DNA of 64,000 nt from Aquila chrysaetos chrysaetos (Eukaryota > Chordata > Aves > Accipitriformes > Accipitridae), in NCBI RefSeq assembly GCF_900496995.4, contig NC_044005.1:25797363-25861362 (forward strand), written 5' to 3'. The position numbers were made by a program, and so were the translations under genes. The stretch's first letter is position 1. Each line of letters begins with the position of its first letter. The notes beneath the pieces were generated by a model. It did no database searches. It had not been told where the DNA came from and saw only the letters and a list, made by a program, of their open reading frames with translations. Below, one piece after another: positions 12,101-24,800 of the stretch.

Positions 12101-15100
12101 GCATGATAGCCCTCAAAGGAAGTATGCCCTGCTCTTACCTGTCTTCTGCATTTCTTCTTCTGAGACTTTCTTCAGGATTCTTGGTCTTGCACCTTGTTTG
12201 TTACAGTGAGGTAGCTTTGTGCTGAGGGTTGGAGGAAGGAAGGCCAAAGGGCTCTTAAACCATGGAGTTGAATATTTTCTAGGGTATGTCTGCTGGCTGC
12301 TTTCTTTATGGGGCCATCTCTGTGTTTCCTCTGCAGATCTGGCAGTGGAGGAGTTGCGAGGTGAGGATCTGGTTCCTAGATCCTGGTTTGTCTTTTCAGC
12401 TACTCGGTGATGCAATTCCCTTTAATGTCACAGACCTTTCATGCTTCATCCTTTATCTCCCCAGGGATCAAGAATAACAAGTAGGTTGTGTGTATATACT
12501 GTTCTCCTCCATGCAATTGCCCTCAGTATAGGTGCTTCTAGTACCTTCAGGCTCTCCAATACGCCTCTGTAGCCCCTCTGAATCTCAGGCACACCTCTGG
12601 GTGCATAGCTCTTGGAGGCAAAGGGTAAGATGTGGAGTAGACTTTGATTAAAAAGTATTTTTTAGCTTGCTCAGCCAACTGCAGGGGCATGGGAGAGAAA
12701 AGGAGGAGGAACAGAGCAGTATGAGGAATATCTTTGGATATCAACTCCCCGCTTCTGGTTGCTGTATCTTAGGCACTAACAAGCTGTCCCTGGGTAGCCC
12801 TCCCTCACAAGGAGTAACAGAGGGGGATAGCACAACTGGGATATCCCTTCTGGGGATGGGTAATCAATGGGGGCCATCCAAGCTTGTCTGAAGTGGCAGC
12901 CTGTATGCGTCCTACATCCAGCCAGACTCTTTGGTGGCTCCCTCTGCTAGCGATGTCTCTCCTCGTACAGCAATTACTCCCCAAAGCCACAGAAAATCTT
13001 CCTCAGGGAGCTATGTCTCTTGCCACCCCAGAGGGAAGAGACCTGGGGCCCTTGCTTTCCCATTTCTTCCCTCTGAGCCTTCAGCTGCCTTCTCCCCAGC
13101 AGGGAAGGGAGCTGGGGGTGTCTCATCTGACTCTGCTCACAGCCCTGTGCTCTCCCCTCCCCAGGCAGTCCCAGCCCACGGTGGTGCCATGCCATGTGCC
13201 TCAGTGACCTGGGGACAGCTGTTCTGATCGATGGAGAAGGTGTCGATCAGCAGTCTTGCAAGGATGCACTCTGGAAGCTGGAAATTGGTGGGGACTTTAG
13301 GGCTGTCAAAGGCAATGGGGGCAGTGGGACTTGAGGACAACTCAGGCAGATGGGAGGGGGTACTCAGGGGTCTGTGCATAGGGAGGAGACAGCTAAGGTG
13401 TCACATGTCCTAGGATGGTCACCAGGCTGAGCTGAGAGCGTAGGGTGCCATGAGAGGCTGTGGGGTTGTATGTGAAAGCCCTCCAGGAGCTAAGAGGTAA
13501 GTTCTGGAAAGAGTTGGGTGAGTTTTAAGGGGTAAAAGCAACAGTGCGGTTTGCAATCTGCGTGTGGTGACTGGTGGAGAAGTGTGAGATACAATTCCAG
13601 TGCCTTGCAGCTTTCTGCAGCTCACTGATCCTCTCTTCCACCTTACTATTCCCCACCTAGTTAGTGTTCCCCTTCATTCCTTACACAGAGACATTTCTGT
13701 ATAAGTCCCTTCTAGCTGTGAATCAGAGGAGAGGAGGAGATGAAGGGAGCAAGGTCTTGGGTAAAGATTCTATGACATATTCTTTAAATCTGGAGAAATT
13801 GAGAGCACCTTTGAACCCTCACACCACCTGTCTGGTGTTGCTTCCACAGACAGTGATTTCTGGCTTCCAGTGGGTTTCCAGCTACAAAACACCATGCCAT
13901 CGTGCTTGCGTGGTCACACAGCTACCTATGACCCAGATACCAAGCGTATCTACATCTTTGGGGGCATAAGGGAGGACAAAGACTACAGCAGCATCTACAT
14001 TCTGGACACAGTCACCTGGAAATGGCTCCTCGTGGCTGTAAGTACTGCAGCTCTTCCAAGACAAAAGCACATGAGGGGGTGGCAGGTCCTGCCTGAGTGT
14101 GGCAATCGTTGTGCCCAATATTCTTGCTCCAGTAGTCTTGATCCACTGTTGCTGCAGGTTGTCTGAGCTGCTTAGTTGGGACTGACAGATATAAGAAGGC
14201 CACAAGCTTGGCAGAAACTAGGGACTGTGCCTACAATGAATGAAACAAGGGGAAAAAAATGGTTGCTGCAGAGTGCTGTGTCTGACCAAGGTCATGGGTG
14301 GGAGGTACTGTACAAGTGGCAGAGGCAAATGGCCTCTTGTTTTATATGGTGCTGTTGAGAGCTTCACTGGATGCTGAGTTGAAGAGATGGTCTTCTCAAA
14401 TCAGGGACTGCTCTGTGCACAACAGATGTCTGAGCTCTTTAGTTACCTGTCATGTCCTTGCAGAGGGCCCTGTCAGCGAGGGACTATCTGTCTCTTTCCT
14501 GGCTAAGTCACAAGATGGCTTTTACAGAATAAGCCTGGATGAGATCTTTCTGTTTTCTGTCATCTGAGGAAGCTGGGGTAGGAGGTTGTCTTCCTTCTCT
14601 CATCAGAGCATTCTGGTGGTGCTGAGTACACAAAGGATGTACTGTCTGCCTGGGTGGCAAAGATCGGCTGGGGAGCCAATAAAGTGAAAACTGAGACTCG
14701 TCAAACTCGCTGCATGAGGTGGGTCCCTTTCCTACTGGTCATGCAGCAAATAATGCACTTCTTGTAACAAATATATGTTTAACTCTTTCCAGGCTAAAGG
14801 GAGGGTGCCAGTGCTCAGCTACCACAGTGCAATTATCTACCGGAAGGAGCTCTTTGTTTTCGGAGGGACTTTCCCCAAAAAGGCATCACTGGCAGTTGGA
14901 CCCTGCAGCAATGTGCTCTATGTCTTCAATCCAGAGCATGAAATTTGGTACCAGCCCATCTCAGAAGGGGAGAAACCTCTGCCTAGGCTTGGGTGAGAGT
15001 GCTCTTATTCTTCTTCCAAAATAGAGCAGGAAACCTCTGCTCACCTTCCCTCCCACCCCAGTGTAATTTCCTAAATATTATATGATTGTTCTCCACTGTT

Positions 15101-17513
15101 TGCTCCTTAAGACAGTGTCCTAGTTTCAGCTGGGATAGAGTTAACTGTCTTCCTAGTAGCTGGTACGGTGCTATGTTTTGAGTTCAGTATGTGAAGAATG
15201 TTGATAACACTGATGTTTTCAGTTGTTGCTAAGTAGTGTTTAGTCTAAAGTCAAGGATCTTTCAGCTTCTCATGCCCAGCCAGCAAGAAAGCTGGAGGGG
15301 CACAAGAAGCTGGCACAGGACACAGCCAGGGCAGCTGACCCAAACTGGCCAACAGGGTATTCCATACCATGGGACGTCCCATCTAGTGTATAAACTGGGG
15401 GGAGTGGGGGCGGGGAATCGCCGCTTGGGGACTAACTGGGTGTCGATCGGTGGGTGGTGAGCAATTGCACTGTGCATCATTTGTACATTCCAATCCTTTC
15501 ATTATTGCTGTTGTCATTTTATTAGTGTTATCATTATCATTATTAGTTTCTTCTTTTCTGTTCTATTAAACTGTTCTTATCTCAACCCATGGGTTTTGCT
15601 TCTTTTCCCGATTTTTCTCCCCCATCCCACTGGGTGGGGGGGAGTGAGTGAGCAGCTGTGTGGTGCTTAGTTGCTGGCTGGGGTTAAACCACGACAGACA
15701 GGGCTATGATTTGAGCAATGTGACTCCCAGTACCTCCTGTCATGAATCCTGATGGGATTCTCTCCTTGGACTGCAGTGGCTGGGGGTAGAGGCAGGTGTA
15801 GACTGAAACTATGGCAGCCCAATACCAGAAGCCAAGGCTGAAACGTCAGTCTGGGGAACTTGCTGACGATACTTTGTTCACTTGCTGCTTCTCTGCCCAG
15901 GCATTCTGCTACTCTACTGAAGAACAAGCTGCTGATTTTTGGGGGTCGGAGGACTTTTCTCTACCTCAGTGACATGCACATCCTGGATCTGGGTAAGAAA
16001 GTCTGTGCCAGGTGGATGCCTTGGGAAGATCTGTTCTAAGGCAGGGACTGGGGAATGAGGTATGCTCAATGGGAAGGTAGCATTAATGTTATAAGAACTC
16101 CTGACTAGGCAATGGAGATGGAAAACTATGGGGTAAAAAAAACCCTTTCTGGGGTAAGAGGGGAGGGAAAGGGGAAAAACAAGAGACTGCTTTTTTGGAA
16201 GAAGCTGGGTAACAGAGAATGCAGGTTGCTGAAGTGGCAGGGTGTGGAAATTTTTGTCTAGTTATGAGGCTGAGCTTTTTGGGCATTTCACCTGCTTTTC
16301 CCCTGGTTGTCAGGTTTCATGGAGTACACGCCAGTGCCCTTCCTCACAGGACAGCCTTCTGCACGTTGGTAAGATCCTATTGCAGACCCAGGAGCTATCT
16401 TCTTCCTCTGTCCTTTCTCTTTGAAGCCAGGTTTAAACGGTACTTGTGATCAGACCCAGTTGCATATCTCTGTCTCCCTAGTCAAAATACGGTGGATGGC
16501 CCCTCTGCTGCAGGACCAGAAATTCCTGTGCTGGCCTAGTTGATGCCTGTAGGGTGTGGGGGGGTACAGACCCCTTAGTCCCCCTGGAAATCTGCCTTTC
16601 AGGCTAGGGGAGGTTTTCTGCCATATGCTAGTGAACTTGCTGTTTGGTCTCCACAGTACGTGGAGTACAACAGACACAGAGAGGAAGAGACTCTTGTACC
16701 AGGACTATGCTGTTCCTAAAGGGACACTATTGCCCGCTAGAACAATGACTTAAATCAATCCAAAGCCCAGCTAGCCTGCTATCTCACTCCATAGAGAAAA
16801 ACATAGGAGTTTTGATAACTCCTTCTGAGACAGTTAGGTGCTTTTCAGGCCTGATTATGGCCTGACCTGCAGAGGCAAGCAAACAGCTCTTTCGGGGTTA
16901 TTCAGCAAGTCAGGGCAGAAGAGAAGCAGAAGTTAACTTCCATTCTGCAGCTTAAGCCTCCAGCCTCTTGCTGAAGTCTGCCCACCCCTGCCCATTGCTG
17001 ACTGAGGCAACCCCAGCAGGTTTTGCTGTAGTCACCTTTTGGCTTTGCTTTGGTCGCAGTTTTCATGCAGCTCTGGCTGTGTCGGACCAGAAGGTTCTGA
17101 TCAGTGGAGGCTGCAATGCCAAGGGAGCCCTGCAGGATGCCTTTGTCTTCCACCTAGGTAAGTGACTCTCCCTGTTAACATAGCTGAAGGTGACTATGGG
17201 GCTGCAGTGGTGTTTCTGAACACCTGGTCTGGTCCATTTGTTTCATCCCCTGCACTAGGAATGGCCTTGTCAGTATTGATAGCCCCTTTCTACTTCAGAT
17301 ACTCTTTCATGGAGCACGGTGATCCACCACGACCTCTGTTCTGTGCCCCGAGCTGGCCACACGTTGCTTGACCTGACTCCTGCCCACCTGATGGATGTGG
17401 ACAAGGAGAACAAAGAGGAGCATAACCTGCACACGGTGTTGGTCTTTGGGGGCTCCAACTGTGCCGGGATCTTTTACAACAGCACAGTCAAGATCCAGCT
17501 GGACGTAGGATAA
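8920..17513 (+). CDS. Kelch-repeat protein, 13 coding exons, 619 aa, unnamed
   Basis: Coding exons: 8920-9026, 9414-9590, 9874-9979, 10490-10612, 11125-11344, 12337-12360, 12926-13180, 13850-14037, 14793-14992, 15901-15992, 16314-16368, 17060-17157, 17299-17513. All junctions are GT/AG, all phases match, and the sum is 1860 nt ending at TAA. The start at 8920 has the best Kozak context (gccgccATG); in-frame ATGs at 8875 and 8902 are alternatives. Residues 1-130 include WLPLPLPKQLVVFGLGDW and DIFMASLKEMDKSNSVKL and match no family I know. Residues 131-345 are a basic, Ser/Pro-rich, probably disordered linker with an NLS-like KKPRK. Residues 346-619 carry about five kelch blades, with cores IYIFGG, LFVFGG, LLIFGG, VLISGG and VLVFGG, each preceded by a conserved His. 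Kelch blades form a beta-propeller for protein binding; the partner is unknown. Weakest points are the exon 2 donor (GTCACG) and the exon 7 end (13180 or 13183). Confidence 0.85.
15116..15696 (+). mobile_element. ERVL-like solo LTR in kelch-gene intron 9
   Basis: A 581-bp element starts TGTCCTAGTTTCAGCTGGGA and ends GGTTAAACCACGACA. It is bounded by an exact 5-bp duplication, gacag, at 15111-15115 and 15697-15701; 5-bp duplications fit class III (ERVL) integration. A TATAAA at 15389-15394 and an ATTAAA at 15565-15570 give the normal U3/R layout on the + strand. I recognise this as a family abundant in neoavian bird genomes. It sits between kelch exons 9 and 10 in sense orientation and leaves splice sites intact. 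No gag, pol or env is present. Confidence 0.9.
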
Positions 17514-17582
17514 TGCACAATACTTGGAATGAGCCTGGAACAGCAAGGGCTCTTCACCAGCCTGAATACAGACATGGATGGC

Positions 17583-17588
17583 AATAAA
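17583..17588 (+). terminator. poly(A) signal of the kelch gene
   Basis: AATAAA lies 70 bases after the TAA stop, with a TG-rich stretch downstream (17620-17645). It implies a very short 3' UTR. Confidence 0.7.
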
Positions 17589-18573
17589 TGAGTCCAAGCA
17601 ATGTGGCAGTCCAAGCATCTATATGTAGGTGAATGCTGCCTTGGCACAAAGACTTTGTAAAGTCTTTCTGAAGGCTGTGGGTATTGCCCTCTTAGCGTAG
17701 CTGCTATACAGCATCAGACTGACAGAAATTGTCTCCCATATCCCTGGCTTGGTACCTGGACTTGCAGATGAGCCTGCACAGGAACAGTCACAGGCTTCTG
17801 GGTTTCTCTTCTCGCCCTACAGGTTTCTGGGCTGGAACCTGTGGGGTGCTTTCAGCTCTGAAGGTGACTCAGGTGTTGGGTTTCATTTGCGATGAGTGGA
17901 ATGGGATTTACTCATGCCACTTGGAAGGTCCTCACAGTGAAAGTACAGGCATGATTCTGGTTTGGAGGGAATCTGGGGTGGGATTCCCTTGGGCAATAGT
18001 CTGCAGCTGAGGACTAGGAAAACACCCAGAGCAGTGTCTGAGGATGGGAAAAGGAAGAGAATGCTGTCATTTTCAGCGTATGGGAGTGAGCTGGTTGTGT
18101 CTTGCTGACTATGGCACAACCATCTAGCTTTGCTCTAGAAAGACCATTATAAATTCCACAAGACTGCTGCTAGATGTAAGGAAGAGGTACAAATCAGCTG
18201 TCCCAGTAGTAGTTCTTTTGTCATTACAAGGGGTGGCAGAGTTGCTGACTGTTGGCTCTTACAAGACCCATGGGACTCAAAAAGGGTTGGGATTAAGCCA
18301 TCTTCTGTCAGAGACTAGCTCTTACTGTTTATATCCATGGCACTGATGATGATGCCATAGGTCTGAGACAGCTGCAAGGACAAGCAGGCCTGCTGGGTTA
18401 GCAGCACACTGTGTACACTGGTTCCCTGATGCTCTTTCTGTAGATGGGAGAAAGAAGAAGCCCCTGTGGGGAGTCCAGAATTGGCTCAATGCCTCAGTTG
18501 TTTGTGGCCACATTCCGCCCCCCCTGCCCAAAGCCATACAAAGGGGACTTCGTATAATTATAGATGCTACTGC
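17589..18573. other. intergenic region between convergent genes
   Basis: Sequence between the kelch gene end (+) and the GSTZ1 3' end (-). No additional exon, RNA gene or recognised repeat was found. Confidence 0.5.
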
Positions 18574-18579
18574 TTTAAT
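18574..18579 (-). terminator. candidate GSTZ1 poly(A) signal (ATTAAA)
   Basis: TTTAAT on the + strand, that is ATTAAA on the GSTZ1 strand, about 240 bases after its stop codon. No AATAAA is seen on that strand between 18000 and 18820, so this common variant is the best candidate. Confidence 0.4.
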
Positions 18580-18820
18580 CTGCTTCATGGAGATACATAA
18601 AATAGAAAAAACATAGTCAGAAGTAGCTGCAAGCTTTCCAGCACAGGCATAGCTCCTGTAAGTCATCCAGGGTACTTCCAGGTCCTCTGTCCTTCTTCCC
18701 ACCCAGATAAAAGTGAGACAATAGCAGTAGGGCCTCCTGCTGGCACTCAAGTCCTACTCAAGCAGTAGCTGTTGTCCTCTTTGACCCTTCAGCTTACTTG
18801 ATGTAATGAGTAGAAAGGCT

Positions 18821-21800
18821 TCAAGCTCGCAGCTCTGCAGGAGTATCTGGCTGCAGGGATGGGTGGCTTACTTTGAATGCCTCTAACTCCAGGAGAGCTT
18901 TGTTTATTCTGGTTATTGTGGGATATGGACCCATGTCCACTTTGAATCTGCAAAAGGAAAAGAATTTGTGAGGTACTGTGAGTCGGACAGGCAGTGCAGC
19001 AGTGAGCAGAAGAGCAGAGGAGTATGCTGTGCCTGCCCAGTATGGGAGAATCTCACAGGCTAGGGTACATTTGCATTAAGAGAAAAGGTTCATCCTTGTA
19101 GGTTTAAAAACAAATGCTAGAGGAAAGGTTAGTTCTTCCATCTTGACTAGGCTTTTACATAGTGTGCAGCAGAGGGTAAGAAGGCACTATGTTTTTCCTG
19201 GGAATCATGCAGCCACTACTTGCATAGCTTTAAGGCTTTCAACAAATATAGTCAGATTAATCTTTTCCCCATCTGCACCGTAAATATAGGGCGAACAAGG
19301 AAAGAGGACGTGGAGTGTGGGCAGCCTTAGCTTTTCTAAGGACATAGATCAGGTTTCCTCCAGGGGCCTCTAAGAAGAGAGCACAGCTCCTTATTTCCAA
19401 GAGCTTCCAAAAGAGATAGTATTTGTGACAAAGGAAAGCATCCCTCCTGCCTCCCCTATCCAGTTATGGATTCTTCTCTTTATGAATTTTCCTAACAGGC
19501 ACAAGGAGCAGCAGAAGGTAAGCTCTGACAGCCCAGCACAAGGAGTAGGTGCCCTTGAAGAGCACCTCAAGCTTAGCCTTAATTACCTTTCAGCATTGAA
19601 AACTTGGGGTACCAAGCACAGATCAGCCATGGAGACCTGCAAATGTAGCAGAGAAAAGGGGTCAGAGTAACTCAGAGCCTGTCCCATCATGCTTCACTGT
19701 GGTGGCAGGCTTTTACAGCAGGATAGAAATTATTTTATCAGCCAGTACAGAGGAGTTGTCACAACAATCCCATTCTTTAATCCAGCATAAATAATACAAC
19801 AACAGTACAAGGAAAGGAGCTTCACAGGAGTCACTAGTAGAAGAAGCCATTGGCCTTTAGGGAGCTTCATATTTACCAGCTGATCATCATGACCTGAAGG
19901 ACAAAGTGCTTCTATGGCAACTGCCTCTGAGCAAACAAGTCTGCTGGCAAGCTGCAGAGGGAGGCGATGGAGGGAGGGGGCAGTTTGCGTGGCTGGGAAA
20001 AGATGAGTAAATTTTGTTTGTTTGCATTGCAGGAGTATCAAGCAGCTCCTGCCGATGTCAACACCTGATAGGTGATAGGGCCTTTGCACACAGGCTCAGG
20101 GACTTGCAATCTGAAGAGAAGACTCGAGGACAATACGGCTAGCTGCACAGAGGCAGCTACCCCCACCCCACTCCCCAGGTCACAAAGTTCTGGGTGCCTT
20201 TCAGAGCACACATTATTCTCCAGCATAAGATCTCGTAACTATCTTTTGCCCACCAAGGTCTCCAGTTCCATAAGGCTCCTATTAGACAATCCTCTGCATC
20301 ACAGGTCATTGCAGGAGTCTTCCTTTTTGCCAGGCTTTTATAGGAAGGATCCAATTGCCTGCCAAACAGGACTACTAAATGGAAGAGGCCTGAGTGGCCT
20401 CTAGCTTGGTAAGGGTCAGAACAGCTTGTTTGTGAGCTGTCTGAAATCTGTCCGTGTTAAAATTGGACGAACAGAGCAGAAAAATACAATACAACTTGGT
20501 TAAAGGTTCCACAGAGCAGAGCTAAGAACTGAACCTGTGTTTTTTGAGCCAAGCTTTGCCCCTATGACAGGATACTTTGAACTCCAAATCTCTTAAAGGT
20601 GAAATATATAATCTGTTTCCACATTCGCTAGTAGAAGCCAGATCCTAGATACAGCTGCAGAATCTGGCCATCAGCAGGTTATAGGCAGGGACAAGTAAAC
20701 ATCTCTGTAGCTATTTGCAAGTCAGTAATGGCCTAAGTGGGATCCATGCAGCTATTTGTGTTATGGTGAAGGCATCGCATCTAACTCCAGGCACAGGCTG
20801 GAGTTGTTCTGTGTCTCCACAACTAATTTCCTTTCCTGTTTTATGGAATATACTGGGGTTTTCAGTTCTCCAATGGTACACAACACTCTCTCAGATACTT
20901 ACTTCATCCCCCACACAGTAGCGTCCAGCAGTGTGCTGCAGAGTCTGCTCCAGTGCTGTCGAGAGAGGTGGTATACTGGAGTGAGGCATTGGAAACTCAT
21001 TTGAAAGGGACACCAAAGACCTTTTAGACTGGGAATTATGAACAAAGGTATTTTGACCCTGAGCTGAGTATGAAAAAGGAGCAATTTGGGACAAAACCTA
21101 GAAGGAACAGAAATCTTACAACAGCATAGTTACAGGAGTCTTTAGGGTCCTTCAGCCTTTTGGGACCCAGGGTGATTTCAGCTGCTTCAGGCAATGGACC
21201 TGAAATACTAGGAGGACAATGTAGAGATACATGAGAGTGGGGAAGGGAAAAATTCAAGTGTTCAGTCAGTTTGTGTCTGTCTAGAAGTGAAGATGGGCCT
21301 GCCATTCCAGCACATGGGTGAAAGGAGGAAACAAAAAGCACTGTATGTCTCCGAGGGAGGTAAAGAAATACTCTGCTGCTTGCTAGATTCTGTGGGAGTT
21401 CGTCACCAGATGTATTTTGCCGGAGGACAAAAGCATATCAATATAGATTGATAGAGCTTTAAAGCAAAAGGCACTAGTTAGGGAGCAGCTGGGTGGAAAG
21501 GAGAAGTGCTGTCAGCCCTCATGCGTGAGGGTGAATCAACTGCTATGGTGTACAGGATGGCCTCAGGCTTTCCCTCTTCCATGCACAGCAGCGTAAGTGC
21601 CCTGTGGGCAGTATCTTTCCTCTGCGACCCTGGAGTGCTACCAGCAGGGCAGGACCCCAACACACCAGCCTAGGGAGATCTGTTGTTCCGCTTAAGGAGG
21701 AAAGTAGAACCCCAGTGGTGCAGAGTTTTGAAGGGTCAGTCAAAGTACTGATAATTTTGGATGTGGGACGCACCTTGGAAGCCAGACGCAATGCAGTTCT

Positions 21801-24800
21801 GAGCCCATTCCATTTTTTTCTCCCCCATTTGTTTCAGGATGCTCAGGTTCTGTGAAGGCAAGTGATGTCCAGGTTAGATTGACCGCTGCTGGCTGGATTT
21901 TGCCCACTGCCTCATGCAGTGGAGGAGAGGGGAGACGAGGAGTTGCCAAGCCTGAACTCCCAGCCTGAGTTCAGCCTGCTGGGTCAGCCCTGACTTCACC
22001 CTCACTGAACCATGCACCCTGCTGTGTCTCTCTCCTGAGACTGTCCTTCTGTACCAGCTGCCAGGGTATCCCTTTGCCTCTGCCCTTTGGGTTACTCAGT
22101 TGTTGTCTTCCTAAAATATACTAGACCCTGCAGTGCAACTGCATGGGTTCAGCTGTTTCTGGAAAGAACCCTGGGGTGCTATAGGATTTTCTTTGTAGGA
22201 AATACTGTATTGTTGCCATTGGCAGATCAGGAAGAGGCTAAGCAGAGATTTCATTTGCTAACACAGAGTCTTAAGGTCTGCCACTCTATTGGCTGGCAGC
22301 AATTTAAAGAAACTGAGTTTTTCAGAGATACAGACTCCTGGAAAGCCCTTCTGGTTTTCTCATTTGCATGGATATGACAAGGCAATACCTGGAGTGGCTG
22401 AATGCCAGAAACAATATGATCTGCAATCATTCTGACTTGGGCTCTCTTCTTCAGATCTTGGGGCAGGAGCCTGGGGTTAGGACAGGTGTCTTCTAGGTAA
22501 TGAATTATCGCTAGCTGTAATGAACAAAGAGATAAGGGGAGGTTACTGGAGCGCCAAGGAAAAGGTCACATCCTGAACACATGGGAAAGGGGAGCTGATC
22601 CAAGAGAATACAACAGCTTTTGAATGAAGTTTGTTAGCAATCCAAGCAACAGGATATCCATCCCCTTCAATGTCTGCTTGGGACCTTGTTGTCATTTAGC
22701 CCAGCTGTAATTTCAGGCAAACCCTGGCACAGCCGTCTAAGTCAGACTACAAACTGTTCAGTGAAAGGTGGAGTTATGAACCAAAGCTGAATTGAGCTTA
22801 AATCCTTGACAGCAGTTTCCCAGCAGAGGCTATATGCTATTTCTGCCCCCAAGTGGGATTGTTTATCACAAATGCCACCTTTTTTCCAATGCACAGGTGA
22901 GAGCTCTGGGGGAAGAGATGGGGCAAAACCATCCCCTCCAGACTGGCAGCATCTGAAGTGAATGGTTAACAGGGATGTGGCTGGTAACTCACTGACTGAG
23001 AAAGGGTGATGCCATCAATTTTCAAGGCTGGGACTTGCTGCATTGGATTCACTGCCTTGAATTCAGCAGAAAACTGTGGAAACAAACCTGAGATTACTGC
23101 AACAAGAAATTCTTCTTCCTTGTTTTCTCCTCCTAGAACCCAGTAACAAAATTGATTTATTTTTTTTTTTAACCTGGCTTTTCCCTCTACCTCAGTACTA
23201 ATATTTGCAGTAAGTTATGCTGTACTATTAGCCTACAGCAAGCTCTCACTGGGGCTTAGGGACCACTGCATCCAAGGCCAAACTGCCTTACTTCTTGATA
23301 AACCGTCAATACAAAGCCCAAGATGGGTAGTACTGCAACAGTGTCACTATTACCGTTCTAGTTCTCCAACTCTGCCTTAGCCCGTACTAGCACATCAAGC
23401 CAGTGGTGCTACTGGGTGCATGACTGCCAGCTAAGGCCCCCCAAATAAATTCTCAGTGAAGATCTCTTCTGGCAATCCACTCATTTAGCATCTTTTGGAC
23501 ACACCACCACCACCACACATACTTTCTGGTGTTAACTGAGTGAGGTCGAGTCTGTGTTTAAACTGCAATGCAGCTTCTCTGAAGTCTGTGTGTCAGGTAT
23601 GTTCAGTTATATCGTGCTAAGCAGGAGCAATACTTCAGTATTTCAGCCTTATGAAATTCAGTCACAGATGTTTAAGAGAGGAGAAGACCTTTAGTCTCCT
23701 GCAGTCATCTCCCCCTATCCTGCATGCCAGGGAATACTGGTTTAAAGCAACTATTAATTACAAAGAAGCAGTAAGGAATTCAGTGACTTTGCCTGTGAAC
23801 TTTCTAGTGCTGATCCCAATTCTCCTAATGATCCCCAAGTTCAGTACCCCTGGAGAGAGCAATGGTAGCTGTATCCTTACCTGCTGTCCCCCATCCTTCA
23901 GGAGGTTCACTGGCACCACATCATAGGCAATCCCTTTCAGAGCTAGTGCTAGGGAGAACAAGAGCGTACAGCTTCAGACAGGCACACTGAGACCAGTTTC
24001 ATTGGTAATGGGCTCAGGGCAACGTTATCATCTCCATTTGAAAAAAGAATGGCCTTAAAACCAAAAAAGACCCTATCCCTCAAGAAAGGTGGCCTGAGTC
24101 CACTGAGAAGGTAGCGCACTGGCAAATGAAGGACCAAAACACTAAAGATCAGTCCTGGCAAAAACGCTGCATTATTCAAAATAAGCTTTGCCACTCTTTG
24201 CAGTGCAGCCCCTCCTGACAGGGCTTATACAGGGCAGGGCGGGGGCTGTGCTTACCTGCAAATCCTTGCTTAAGACTGTTTCAGTCCACGTAGGGACTGT
24301 TCCCAGCCCTGCTTAGCTCTCAAGACCTGGGCAGACCAGAGTCTGAGGCAGTATCATTGTGAAAACAGAGTGTAGGGCCCTTCTAGATAATGTGGAAGAA
24401 ACAGCCATCTGCATCATGTTAACTTTACAAAAGGAGTAATTCCCTCTCACTAGCTGCAGGCTGAGTGAAGCCCTCCTGTCTGTTCCTCTCCCTTCCCCCT
24501 GCTTCAGGTAGGCTGTGGTATTCCCTTCCCTCCCACTCCAGAGAAGGGTGAGGGAAATGCCTCACTGTTCCAGGATCATGTTTGCAGATCTCTCTCTTAA
24601 GTTACTGATTAATTGGGTTAGTGAAGGGGGGGATACTGCAATGACACCAAAACAATAAAACAGAGATCAACACTGGATCTTACCAATTCTCACTCTCCAA
24701 GAGCAGGAACTTCGGAAATAGCTATAAAGTATCGGCTGAGAAGAGAAAGCCAGGTAAAGTGGTTAAATGGTGGGAACACCAGAGTATTGTAAGGAGAACA

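Noticed and set aside
12466-12481. Possible 16-base micro-exon in the kelch gene
   Set aside because: Including it would put the next exon out of frame. Direct joining of 12360 to 12926 keeps the frame.
14628-14718. Open stretch between kelch exons 8 and 9 with AG in front and GT behind
   Set aside because: Exon 8 ends and exon 9 starts in phase 0, and their direct junction gives a perfect kelch blade. The only open frame here needs another phase, and the phase-0 frame has a stop.
15236-15480. Open frames inside the 15.1-15.7 kb LTR
   Set aside because: They lie within a non-coding LTR. No retroviral protein motif is present.
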